From assembly GCA_036365515.1 (NCBI GenBank), contig CM070875.1:100485128-100549127 (forward strand): 64,000 nt of DNA. Reading direction: 5' to 3'. The stretch's first letter is position 1. Every line of letters begins with the position of its first letter. Source of the DNA: Torymus aiolomorphi (lineage: Eukaryota; Arthropoda; Insecta; Hymenoptera; Torymidae). The notes under the pieces were generated by a model. It had not been told where the DNA came from. It worked only from the letters and a program-made list of their open reading frames with translations, and ran no database searches. Below, piece by piece: positions 22,223-39,099 of the stretch. A program made the translations under genes and the position numbers.

Positions 22223-22927
22223 TGTTACGAGTAGAGGCTTCTAGAGATTAATCACGCTATCAGAGGCAAGCTGCACGTCAGCAGCTCGCAGGACATCGAA
22301 CCTCAACTATAGCTGCGCATCAGCAGCACACGGTGTGAAAACTTCCGAAACCCAAGTGCGTGAATGGAAGCGAGCTGCATGTCAGCATATCGCAGGACAT
22401 CGAACCTTAACTACAGCTGTGCGTCAGCAGCACGTGAGGTGGAAACTTCCGAAACTCAAGCGCGTGAATGGAAGCAAGCTGCATGTCAGCAGACCGCAGC
22501 ATGTCGAACCCAAGTACGAGATGATGAAACTAGGGCGCATCGGACACAGCATCGAAAAGCTGACACGATGGCTCGATTGGCAATCGACGAAGTCAGCGGT
22601 TGACTCCCACCCACGGACACTTTGGTACTGGTATAAATACGGTACAGAGCACGTATGAAGGGGAGTCCAAGACCATCCAGGAACGAGCGAGGAAGGACGA
22701 ACAAGGAAGCTTATCTGCACAAATGATCCACGAGAGCACGATCGCCAGTCAACCGCGCCACGCTATTTAAAACACGTTAGGGATATCTCTCTCTCTTATT
22801 AACGGAAATAAATATTAGTACACACATATAACCCGACTAGTATTTCACTGAATCGCTTCGAGTACAAACTTGGAGCGATCCGAGAACCAGAACCATCCAC
22901 ATCCTCAAATACGTCTCACACGTAACA
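22223..22927 (+). repeat. 3' LTR of the errantivirus-like element
   Basis: It begins TGTTACG and ends CGTAACA, the same inverted tips as the solo LTR at 51 kb. It holds a direct repeat of about 100 bp (ctgcacgtcagcagc... and ctgcatgtcagca...), a TATA-like ggtataaatacgg at about 22630, and aataaat near 22808 as a possible poly(A) signal. The left boundary rests on the tip match only, and the usual purine-rich tract is not obvious before it. Confidence 0.6.
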
Positions 22928-22928
22928 T

Positions 22929-25075
22929 GTTATATACAATATTATACAAGACTGTAAAAAAACGCACGAGTCGGTGTTTGCACACTTACGTAAAGGTAGT
23001 ATTCTAAAAGCTGATAAAGTGAACAACCCCACATGAAAAAATCCTATAAAAAATCCTGTAATACATATTGTAGACATTTCTATAGGAAAAATTCAAAGGC
23101 ACGCCTTTGAAAAACGTAAACAAATACTATAAAAATTCAAATCACTACGTACAAAGTTTCTGATCAGTAGGTTCCTAAAACCGCTTTGCTGTAGCTTATA
23201 TATAGTAATATGCTCAAAAATGGGAGCGTTATTGATATATATAATAATATTTAAGACTTTAAGTAACGCACAAGTTATCATTTGCAGACTGACATAAAGG
23301 TAGCATTATTTTAGAAGTTGATAACATCTCTTAAATACGTAAAAAAATACTACAAATACTTAACTTTCTACAGACAATATTTCTGATCAACAAGTTCCCA
23401 AAAATGCTTGAATATTCCGTATATGTAGAAATATACTCATTAAAGATGGGCTAGTTGTAATTTATGAAGATATTGCTAACTAGATATAATATACAAGTCC
23501 TTGTTAGCTCACCGTCCTAAAAGTAGTTACTCAAAAACTGATTAATAAGGGGACGACTGACAAAGCTAAACAAATTTTAGGCAAATTTAATTATCTACAA
23601 ACAATGGTACCGAGCCTCTTCCAGCCGTAAGAATTTTACAGTTTTTTTTTTTTTGTTCGCATTGTTCGCACAAAAGCCAAAGATAGTTCTTCAAAACCTA
23701 CTAAAATAAAAACAATGGAGGAAAATATAAATAAAAGCTACAAAAGTTTACTTACTAACAAAGATAGCTTTCTTTAAATTAGTACGTTCTCAAAAATACC
23801 TAGATAATCCCTATATACAGAGAAGTACTCAAAAACGTGAGGCTTGTTATTGTATACAATATTATACAAGACTGTAAATAACGCCCAAGTCGGTGTTTGC
23901 ACACTTACGTAAAGGTAGTATTCTAAAAGCTGATAAGTGAACAACCCCACATGAAAAAATCCTATAAAAAATCCTGTAATACATATTGTGGAAATTTCTA
24001 TAGGAAAAATTCAAAGGCACGCCTTTGAAAAACGTAAACAAATACTATAAAAATTCAAATCACTACGTACAAAGTTTCTGATCAGTAGGTTCCTAAAACC
24101 GCTTTGCTGTAGCTTATATATAGTAATATGCTCAAAAATGGGAGCGTTATTGGTATATATAATAATATTTAAGACTTTAAATAACGCACAAGTTATCATT
24201 TGCAGACTGACATAAAGGTAGCATTATTTTAGAAGTTGATAACATCTCTTAAATACGTAAAAAAATACTACAAATACTTAACTGTCTACAGACAATATTT
24301 CTGATCAACAAGTTTCCAAAAATGCTTGAATATTCCGTATATGTAGAAATATACTCATTAAAGATGGGTTAGTTGTAATTTATGAAGATATTGCTAACTA
24401 GAAATAATATACAAGTCATTGTTAGCTCACCGTCCTAAAAGTAGTTACTCAAAAACTGATTAATAAGGGGACGACTGGCAAAGCTAAACAAATTTTATGC
24501 AAATTTAATTATCTACAAACAATGGTACTGAGCCTCTTCCAGCCGTACGAATTTTACAGTTTTTTTTTTTTTTTGTTCGCATTGTTCTCACAAAAACTAA
24601 GGGTAGTTCTTCAAAACCTAATAAAATAAAAACAATGAAGGAAAATATAAATAAAAGCTACAAAAGTTTACTTACTTACAAAGATAGCTTTCTTTAAATT
24701 AGTAGGTTTTCAAAAATACCTAAATAATCCCTATATATAGAAAAGTAATCAAAAACGTGAGGCTTGTTGTTATATACAATATTATACAAGACTGTAAAAA
24801 TATGCCCAAGTCGGTGTTTGCACACTTACGTAAAGGTAGTATTCCAGAAGCTGATAAACTGAACAACTCCACATGAAAAAATCCTATAGAAAACCCTGTA
24901 ATAAATATTGTAGAAATTTCTATAGGAAAAATTCAAAGGCACGCCTTTGAAAAACGTAAACAAATACTATAAAAATTCAAATCACTACGTACAAAGTTTC
25001 TGATCAGTAAGTTCCTAAAACCACTTTCCTGTATCTTATATATAGTAATATGCTCAAAAATGGGAATGGGAAAGT
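22929..25075. repeat. Tandem satellite with a period of about 920 bp, 2.3 copies
   Basis: Units start at about 22929, 23848 and 24768, each with tatacaatattatacaagac. Units one and two are nearly identical; the third is cut at about 25075. Within a unit, weaker sub-repeats recur (cgtaaaggtagtattcta, cataaaggtagcattatt, ccgtcctaaaagtagtta; also tctgatcagtaggttcc and tctgatcaacaagttccc). This suggests a higher-order unit built from monomers of about 230 bp. Identical 62-aa frames in each unit are by-products. Confidence 0.85.
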
Positions 25076-25956
25076 TTGTAAGTTCTCAAAAACGCCTAAC
25101 TATTCCTTAAATATAAAACTATACTAAAAAATGTGAGGGTCGATGGTTGTTATATATAATAAAGTCATTCTTTGCACACTGACGGAGAGCTAATATTTCA
25201 AAATCTGATAAATCAAATGACAACTCTGAACAACCTAAATAAATACTAGGAAAATTTAACTGTCTAACAAAAAAAGGTTCTGATCAGTACTTTTCCATAA
25301 AATCCTTAGTATTGTTTGTATATCGAAATATCCTGGAAAACGTGAATCTAGTCACTACATACATTTGTATGTATATTTATATATCATATCAATAAGCACT
25401 TGATGCAAAATGATTATACAAAGACATATCTGAGGTATATACATTTAACCTCTCAAGGAATCATTGGAGTTTTATTTTGCTTCATAGATAAAAAATGCAA
25501 TGAGCCGTTTACTTATATAGTATTTGATCATCAAGTTACTGCAAAATAAGAGATACCATAGTTTGTCTGCATTTTCCGCCATAAATTACATGTGTGTGTG
25601 TCTGTGTGTCTGTGTGTGTGCTCCCGCGCGTTGCGGTTTTAAAAGCGAACAGCTATTATACGTATCAATTTTAGTATGTACAGATGAAATATGGTGAAAT
25701 ATTTATTTTATAGTCGCCATGGCATAACTTTATGTGCTGCCACAAATTTAACATATTTTATTTATTGAATTTGTTTATAAAATAATTAATTTTTATTAAG
25801 TCCTCAAAAGCGTCAATTGATATAACGATGCTTTTGGGAACGTCCCCAAAACCGTCATTTGATAGACCGTCGTTTGCGGGGAGCATCACCAAAAGCGGAT
25901 AAAGTTCCTAAAACCGGCCAGTGGTACCTCGAAAACGTTCTCATAAGCGGCATATA

Positions 25957-25960
<4 letters not shown>
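25076..25960. other. Diverged satellite monomers and spacer
   Basis: 25076-25400 carries further degraded monomers of the satellite (tgacggagagctaatatttc, 'gttctgatcagtac'). A (GT)n patch lies at 25590-25620. 25800-25950 has words like cctcaaaagcgtcaattga and cctaaaaccggccagtgg, similar in style to the foldbacks at 4 kb. No gene is seen. Confidence 0.5.

Positions 25961-26022
<62 letters not shown>
25955..26022. repeat. (CA)n/(TA)n microsatellite
   Basis: About 22 bp of CA followed by about 44 bp of TA, ending in a T-run. Confidence 0.95.
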
Positions 26023-26028
<6 letters not shown>

Positions 26029-26516
26029 TTTTTCAATAATATTAGGCTTACACAATAAGCGATACCTAATTATGAATTAATAATAAATTAAGCTATAGAG
26101 GTTAATTACTATAAAGCTGTCAAAATGAAATCAGGCTACAGACTCATAATTTCATTCATAATTAGGTATTGTGTATTGTGTAAACCTTATATTATTGAAA
26201 ATAGATATTTATAATGTTCTATTTGATGTTCTAACAAAATTCAGTGGTACGATCCATGCCATAAGATGTATGAATAATATTCAGTTTCATTAATCATGTT
26301 ATCAAAAATTGAAATCACGGATTTTGCTAGATATTTAAAAAATTTGTAAATTTTTAAAAAATAAAATTGCAAATTAGACATAAAATTATAAATAAAATTT
26401 AAAATACAGCAGTATTTGGTCTTGTTAATGGAATATACACTGCATAACTGTCTGTTTCCTGATTTTATTTTGACAGCTTTATAGTAATTAACCTCTATAG
26501 CTTAATTTATTATTAA

Positions 26517-27049
26517 GGTGGCTCATGCGATTTCTTATAAAAAAGCAGATACATCTTAAACTTAATAAATATGTTCTTTAGACATTAAACTTTCGATCTG
26601 TACTAAGAAAATTGTAGGTCAACGACCAAATTATCGAAAAACCTGAGTTTATAAATAGGTACGTTTAACACATAACCTTATGGGAATGAACAGCTTATTG
26701 CTTCGTAGTAACTTGTAAAAAAGCAGTTTTTAATATATAATGTATGAAATTAAAGATTTTTTTGTGAAGAATCTAATGATATCATCAGAATTATAGGTTA
26801 ACGACCAAACAAAAAAGATATTAACAATAAACGTTCCAAATGTGCTACTGCGCATGCGCACTGCGACCAATCATATAAATGTAGCGACAAATTAGCAAAG
26901 TTTTACTTATTTATAAAATCTTTTTTTTTTTGAACATTTAGAAGTTATTTACAATAAATTTACGTAAAATATGTTAACTTAATTTGGCAATAATAAAGAA
27001 GCCCCTTGCGGGGCCCCGGCTTGATACGGCACCAAACGCATGAGCCACC
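26517..27049. mobile_element. 533-bp MITE with TTAA target duplication
   Basis: The terminal inverted repeats are GGTGGCTCATGCG and CGCATGAGCCACC. TTAA lies on both sides (26513-26516, 27050-27053). The reverse-complement copy of the host repeat at 26037-26135 shows the uninterrupted sequence attaTTAAttcat, so the insertion and its 4-bp duplication can be read directly. The interior has a GC hairpin, ccccttgcggggcccc, near 27005. TTAA suggests piggyBac-type mobilisation, although the tips do not start CCY. Confidence 0.85.
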
Positions 27050-27053
27050 TTAA

Positions 27054-28238
<1,185 letters not shown>

Positions 28239-28329
<91 letters not shown>
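28239..28329. repeat. (TA)n microsatellite
   Basis: About 90 bp of TA ending at the first base of mariner 3. Confidence 0.97.
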
Positions 28330-28332
<3 letters not shown>

Positions 28333-29119
28333 GGTGACCCATTTTAATCGCTACACCCGGATTTTTCGGATCCTAAGACAGATAGGAAAAAATGATTCAG
28401 ACAAAAGTTGTAGGGGACGAAGGGGGCCAAACGATGGTCCTAACAGCTTTGACCTTGAACTTGACCTTCAAGGTTATTTCAAGGTCAAGTGGTTTCTTTT
28501 AATAGGAACACCTATTTTTGACCCCGGATTCGGAAAGAGCGGGAAATTTTACGTTCAAAATCATATTGAGACATTTTTTTTCAAGGTCATTTCAAGGCCA
28601 AATGAAGGTCGAACTCCGAAAAATCCATTTTAAGTCGTTTTTCCATGAGTCACAGGCTTAAGTGGTTCAAACTGATCGTAGGTTTAATAGGGAAACCCAC
28701 ACACCCAAAACTTTCACATCCTAGTAAACAAATATCAAACTTGCACATCCGAACCCCATGCTCTTCATAGCCTCACATGCTAAACTGTTACACTAGACAT
28801 CCCCCAGTCCCACACATCTCTACCCCATGTCTGATGTTTGTTTAACGGAAACTTCAAGATCATTAAAGCTTCTGTTGTAAATGTGTCAACCTTACGTTTA
28901 GCGCTACCCAGAAACAACGACGTGGACGTAGTAAGGATTGTTTCCTTTGGGGTGCTTGATTAAAGTGAGTCCCCTTGCCTCTCACTGTTCAGGGTGCTTG
29001 ATTTAAGTGAGTCCCTTCGCCTCTCACTGATCGGGGTGCTTGATTAAAGTGAGTCCCCTTGCCTCTCACTGTTCAGGGTGCTTGATTTAAGTGAGTCCCT
29101 TCGCCTTTCACTTATGTGT

Positions 29120-30187
29120 TTATCTAACCCCGAAGAAAATGTTCGAAATTACGACCATTTGCTTCCAGGCACATAGTCAAACGCCTTTGGAAGTGGCGAA
29201 CGGTGTTTAGCAAAGTTTGCCTTGGAATGGCAGCGCATGCTCGACGAATTCTGTCCATCATGTCTACTCTTGTGGTGGGCCTTTCCTCAAAAACGGCATT
29301 TTTTAAATAGCTCCATAAGTAAAAATCTGGTGATGTAAGATCTGGTGAGCAAGCAGGTCATTCAACCGGACCACCTCGACCAATCCATCTGTTACCATAC
29401 TGCTCATTCAAAAAAGTCCTGACAATTCGAGCGAAATGTGGTGTTGCGCCGTCCTGCTGGAGCCACATTCTTCGTCGCGTTTCGAAGTCAACATCTTCCA
29501 TCAATACAGGTAGTTCATCTCTTATTAGCGTTAAGTACGTGTGCTGATTAACATTTTCTTCGAAAAAATAAGGGCCAATCACATCCATTAATAATCCCAC
29601 ACCATACCATAATACTCCATCGTCTTTGATGGTTTACAGTTCTGACCCAATGAGGATTAACATCAGACCAGTAATGACAATTATGTCTATTCAATTCCCC
29701 ATCACTTTGAAATTTTGCCTCATCAGAAAAAAGAACAAAATTAAAAAAGTCTGGATCATTTTCTATCATTTGTAAAGCCCATTGGCAAAACACAATACGC
29801 TGTTGAAAATGAGCAAACTGTAGCTCTTGGACCAGAGTAATATGATACGCATGATATCTAAGCACCTTCATAATTCTTAAAAATGTACTTTTTGGAAGAC
29901 CGATTTCCCTTTCGATTCGACGAGCGCTTATCTGTGGGTCAAGATGAATTATTGCCAGAATAGTCACAACCCGATTATCATTTTCATCATATTGATGGCG
30001 CCTACGTTGACGAACCATGTGTCCACCACGAGCTCTTTAAGTTAAACGTCTGATAGCCATAGCGTCAGGGTGTCGTCTGTCTGGATAGCGTTCAGCATAA
30101 ATTCTTGCCGCAGCACGATAATTACTTCGGCTTTCTCCTAAAGCCAACATCATGTCAACGATCTCGTTGGGCGGATAGTCAGCCATT
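29120..30187 (-). pseudogene. Tc1/mariner DDE transposase (element 3), inactivated
   Basis: It starts ATG GCT GAC TAT (about 30187). The helix-turn-helix half is interrupted by a TAA (Gln codon in the relative) near 30039, just before MVRQRRRHQYDENDN at 30018. The core has FSDEAKFQSDGELNRH (first Asp), then a one-base shift after WCGIING at about 29583. Next comes WLQQDGATPHFA (second Asp), and then a TGA for Trp after GGPVE at 29358. The frame continues with CSPDLTSPDFYLW and ends at the LRG-stop near 29120. All three catalytic Asp codons survive, but there are at least three disabling changes. Confidence 0.9.
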
Positions 30188-30523
30188 TCAGAGCCAGCTA
30201 TTAATTACTATTAAATTTGAATAGTGAAATGGTATAAAAAATATTAATAATTATAATATTTGCCCGTATACGGTCGCGACCAAAAAAGAAAAATGTTCCT
30301 AAATTATGGTAACTTTATCTGACTAAGTGTATTTGCCAAAAGTACTCCGATTGTCACACTTTTGTAATTGTAAGTTTTATAATAAAGTAATAATCATTAA
30401 ATTATTTCTAATTTGAACTGCACATAATACTAAAACTTGCTTTTATTTTAAATATTGTGAATTATTGCCGTTCAAACTTGAGAAATACTAATATTGATAA
30501 TGTAATCATTAAAGGCACATTTA

Positions 30524-30718
30524 CAAATAATTTCTGTTCCGTCAAGATTTTTGTACAAAAAAGAAATGTTGTATCTTTATTCTTTTGAAAGTTATGACTT
30601 TTCTTTTTAAACAATGACATTTTTTTACAGCTCATATCTTTAATTTACTCATAACTTTCAAAAGAATAAAGATACAACATTTCTTTTTTGTACAAAAATC
30701 TTGGCGGAACAGAAATTT
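30524..30718. repeat. Short foldback at the centre of mariner 3
   Basis: The left half, atttctgttccgtcaagatt... to ttcttttgaaagttatga, is mirrored by the right half ending aaaaatcttggcggaacaga. The arms are about 75 bp with a loop of about 45 bp. It sits exactly where the right-arm transposase fragment begins, as the larger foldback does in element 2. Confidence 0.8.
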
Positions 30719-31006
30719 TGAATGAGCAGTATGGTAACAGATGGATTGGTCGAGGTGGTCCGGTTGAATGGCCTGCTTGCTCACCAGATCTTACATCACC
30801 AGATTTTTACTTATGGGGGTATTTAAAAAATGCCGTTTTTGAGGAAAGGCCCACCACAAGAGTAGACATGATGGACAGAATTCGTCGAGCATGCGCTGCC
30901 ATTCCAGGGCAAACTTTGCTAAACACCGTTCGCCACTTCCAAAGGCGTTTGACTATGTGCCTGGAAGCAAATGGTCGTAATTTCGAACATTTTCTTCGAG
31001 GTTAGA
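30719..31006 (+). pseudogene. Inverted C-terminal transposase duplicate (mariner 3 right arm)
   Basis: The plus-strand frame runs NEQYGNRWIGRGGPVEWPAC, then SPDLTSPDFYLWGYLKNAVF and on to FEHFLRG-stop, 90-odd residues. Unlike the main copy it keeps the Trp codon after GGPVE. The first two catalytic motifs are absent, so it cannot act alone. Confidence 0.88.
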
Positions 31007-31895
31007 TAAACACATAAGTGAGAGGCGAAGGGACTCACTTAAATCAAGCACCCTGAACAGTGAGAGGCAAGGGGACTCACTTTAATCAAGCACCCCGATC
31101 AGTGAGAGGCGAAGGGACTCACTTAAATCAAGCACCCTGAACAGTGAGAGGCAAGGGGACTTACTTTAATCAAGCACCCCGATCAGTGAGAGGCGAAGGG
31201 ACTCACTTAAATCAAGCACCCTGAACAGTGAGAGGCAAGGGGACTCACTTTAATCAAGCACCCCAAAGGAAACAATCCTTACTACGTCCACGTCGTTGTT
31301 TCTGGGTAGCGCTAAACGTAAGGTTGACACATTTACAACAGAAGCTTTAATGATCTTGAAGTTTCCGTTAAACAAACATCAGACATGGGGTAGAGATGTG
31401 TGGGACTGGGGGATGTCTGGTGTAACAGTTTAGCATGTGAGGCTATGAAGAGCATGGGGTTCGGATGTGCAAGTTTGATATTTGTTTACTAGGATGTGAA
31501 AGTTTTGGGTGTGTGGGTTTCCCTATTAAACCTACGATCAGTTTGAACCACTTAAGCCTGTGACTCATGGAAAAAACGACTTAAAATGGATTTTTCGGAG
31601 TTCGACCTTCATTTGGCCTTGAAATGACCTTGAAATGACCTTGAAAAAAAATGTCTCAATATGATTTTGAACGTAAAATTTCCCGCTCTTTCCGAATCCG
31701 GGGTCAAAAATAGGTGTTCCTATTAAAAAAAACCACTTGACCTTGAAATAACCTTGAAGGTCAAGTTCAAGGTCAAAGCTGTTAGGACCATCGTTTGGCC
31801 CCCTTCGTCCCCTACAACTTTTGTCTGAATCATTTTTTCGTATCTGTCTTAGGATCCGAAAAATCCGGGTGTAGCGATTAAAATGGGTCACCGTG

Positions 31896-31918
<23 letters not shown>

Positions 31919-31926
<8 letters not shown>

Positions 31927-32146
31927 GTTTTATGTTTTATGTTAGTTTCCAGGACATTCCAGATGTTTAACGTTGGTTTCGGTGACATTTGTTAGTTTTG
32001 GGGACGGTCCCTGAATCTATATATGTTTAACGTCAGTTTTGAGGACATCGGCCCCCATAAGAGACATTATTTCTTTAGTCACGTATAGGTATACAGTAAC
32101 ATGGGGTCCTGGGAACTAACGTTATACAAGTTTATATATATATATA
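31919..32146. repeat. TA-bounded dispersed repeat, copy B
   Basis: Nearly identical to 3670-3875, sharing gttagtttccaggacattcc and the end gaactaacgttatacaagtt. It lies between TA tracts and between mariner 3 and the Helitron end. Confidence 0.8.
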
Positions 32147-32762
32147 CTAGGGGGGCTGCGCCCCCTACTCGCTCCGCTCGTCAACCCCAGCTTCGAAAAA
32201 TAAGACCTTGAAGACTTTGAACCTATTTATTTTCAAGGTAGTGATTTTTTTGAATATATAAGAGTACATTTACGCTATCAATTTTGATTTAAAAATCTTT
32301 TGTTGTATTTTATTTTTATTATTTTATGTATAAACTGAAACTTAAGTAAATTTCGTATACCGATTTCAGTTAGCTATTGATTTAGATCTCTTATAATATC
32401 GTTTAAATAATTTCTCATTTATTTTATACTATTATTGAGTATATTTTATATTGTGAAATTTATTTTTTGAAAATATAAGAGCATAATCACTTTAAAAATT
32501 TTGATTTAAAAGTCTTTTCTTTGATTTTATTTGTATTTTTATATGGATCAAATCGAAACTTAATTAAATTTTATATACAATTTTCATTTAGCTAATTATT
32601 TAAATCTCTTATCATTCAAATAATTTCTCCTTTATTTTATACTTTTATTGCGTATATTTTATATTGAGAAATTTGGTTTTTGAATATTTATGAACATATT
32701 TTTTAATAAATATATGCATTAAATATATATACATATTTACTTATATAACTAATTGTTTTTTT

Positions 32763-37270
<4,508 letters not shown>

Positions 37271-37860
37271 ATTACCAAAATATGATTCATACTCTAAATT
37301 TTTATTTTTACTACATTTCTGTTTATTTACTTTTAACGGAGGAAAGGATGATGACGCGAGATGTTCGAGGATGAGCTCGGCAACGCCTCTCCTACACTAT
37401 ATGTGTATAAGAGAAAGAGAGAGAAGAAAACAGTGATAGAGAGAGGGGAGAGAAAGAACTAACGAAGGCACTCAACCGTCTCTCGCCGTTTTCTCATGCT
37501 CTGTTTGCAGTTGCTACACTTTTCTTTGGGAAGAAAAAATACGGACAGCGTTCAACTTGTAATTGAACTGTCAAATGAATGCGCATACGCCGCGCTGCGC
37601 TCGCGTGCGTTTGGCGTTATCCTTGATTTGAATAATTAAGAAGTTTCCTTTCAAAAAGTTGCTCTATAATTAATTGGTCTCCTTAATTGCGGAGAAAAGG
37701 CGCGCATTATAATAAATGCGCGAACGCGCTTCTTGCGCTGATGGCAGGAGGGTGGCATAGTTTGTTTTCAGAAAGCAGCCTGTTATTTGTGTATCGAGGT
37801 GAAGAACTGACAATGGAGCGATGCAAAAGTTGTCGGCGGAAGTGTATTCTGCATCACAGA
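37271..37860. other. Spacer, no gene seen
   Basis: It contains a GA-rich stretch (37410-37460, gagaaagagagagaagaaaa) and a GC-rich patch, cgccgcgctgcgctcgcgtg (about 37590). The 5' end of the Helitron may lie here. The 158-aa plus-strand frame from 37687 is mostly minisatellite. Confidence 0.4.
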
Positions 37861-37892
37861 TTGTTGTCATTAGAGGGACAATGCAAAGGGAC

Positions 37893-38162
37893 AATGCGGC
37901 GGGATGCGGAGGGATGCGGAGGGACAAGACCGTTTTTGCGTAGGACGTGGAGGGACGCGGAGGCACGCGGAGGGACGTGTTGGGTCGCGGAGGGACGTGG
38001 AGGGACGTGGAGGGACATGCGGAGGGATAATGCAGACCCCAAAGAACGCAAAAAAACAGTGAATTTTACGTTATTTTGTGGAGGGCACTTTGCGGAGGGA
38101 CGCGGAGGGACACGGTGGGACGCGGAGGGACGCGGAGGGACGTGGAGGGACGTGGAGGGTTA
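37893..38162. repeat. GGAGGGACGY minisatellite
   Basis: A 10-bp unit, ggagggacgc or ggagggacgt, repeats in two blocks (37893-38030 and 38090-38162) separated by about 60 bp of unique sequence. Strong strand asymmetry (G-rich plus strand). Confidence 0.9.
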
Positions 38163-38299
38163 ACGACTCAATTCAGCTTACAACTATAGTATAGTAAGAT
38201 GTTTATATATATATTGTGATAAGTTCAATTTAGACGAAATACTAAATTCGTTAACAGTTGCTCGAAGAATAATATTTCAATTTATATTAATTCATTAAA

Positions 38300-38750
38300 T
38301 GATGAATGTGACGATAAATGTATCTTTGTAGATGGGCCACAAGGAAGTGACAAAAGTTATTTACTTAATATTAATTCAATTAGTTATTTAAAATTTAATA
38401 AATTAATTATTTAACGGCGGCTTGAACAGGCATTGAATTTAAGAATGAATTTAAGAACTGGCCTTTGGCTATAGAAGCTGGCTGTTTTGAAAATCAATTT
38501 GAAATTAAAAATGAAGTTAAAACAATTCCAACAGAAATTTTGTTTAAAGGAGATATTGTTGAAGAAGTTTTTGGAGAAGAAATTGATATAAAGAATCCTG
38601 ATTTTTACGAAAGTATAATTTTAGCGCCAAAAAATACTGATGTTATAAAATTGAATGAACAAATAATATCTAAAATAAGTCGATCAGTAACAGAGTATGC
38701 CAGTATAGATTCTGCAGATGCAGATTCACTATATTTACCAACTCGATTTC
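38300..38750 (+). pseudogene. Helitron PIF1-type helicase fragment
   Basis: A plus-strand fragment of a second Helitron. An early frame has FVDGPQGSDKSYLL, a degraded Walker A. After a deletion the frame at 38465-38791 reads IPTEILFKGDIVEEVFGEE and then SIILAPKNTDVIKLNEQIIS, words typical of the C-terminal helicase part of Helitrons. The helicase core between them is missing. It fuses near 38755 to Penelope sequence. Confidence 0.75.
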
Positions 38751-38755
38751 GCCAC

Positions 38756-38915
38756 CTCTATGCTTACCTTAGGGAAAGACCGCCTCTATAAGCTTAACAC
38801 GAGTGGTATTGTTTACAAAATAGATTTCCATGACTGTTTAGCAATATATCTTGGCATGAGCAAAAGAAAAATGAATCTACGGATCAATGAACACAATAGA
38901 GCCGTAAAATGATAG
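38756..38915 (+). pseudogene. Penelope-like GIY-YIG endonuclease fragment
   Basis: The frame (within 38718-38912) reads SGIVYKIDFHDCLAIYLGMS and ends RINEHNRAVK. This matches the start of a Penelope-type GIY-YIG endonuclease (compare SGVVYKINCRDCNGCYIGQT at 55.0 kb), though it is clearly another family. Only about 45 residues remain. Confidence 0.7.
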
Positions 38916-39099
38916 CTCGTTACAATGATTTTGTGATAAGATTGATAATCTAAGGAGGGCCAAGAAGCGAACAAAAGTTAGTGAGGAATATATAAGTTGG
39001 GATAAGAAAAAAGACATATATAAAATGTTTCCCATGTATCTTGAAAACATGAGCCAGATAGATAACCCAAGGGATATTGGTTACAGGTGCATAAGCAGC

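Larger units (their letters stand above)
28330..31895 (-). mobile_element. Tc1/mariner-superfamily element 3, 3566 bp, giant inverted repeats
   Basis: Perfect tips CACGGTGACCC / GGGTCACCGTG, flanked by TA on both sides inside TA microsatellites. The arms are about 1.1 kb (28330 to about 29408, and about 30720 to 31895) and carry the transposase 3' end on both strands, as in element 2. The same family marks are present: acgacgtggacgtagtaagg, and tandem units of about 50 bp (ggggtgcttgattaaagtga...), four in the left arm and six in the right. AAGGTCA-rich subterminal sequence is present. Elements 2 and 3 clearly belong to one family. Confidence 0.9.

Noticed and set aside
23093..24199. Two near-identical 62-aa minus-strand frames
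   Set aside because: By-product of the satellite of about 920 bp; the third unit breaks the frame.
37687..38163. 158-aa plus-strand frame
   Set aside because: Most of its length is the GGAGGGACGY minisatellite.
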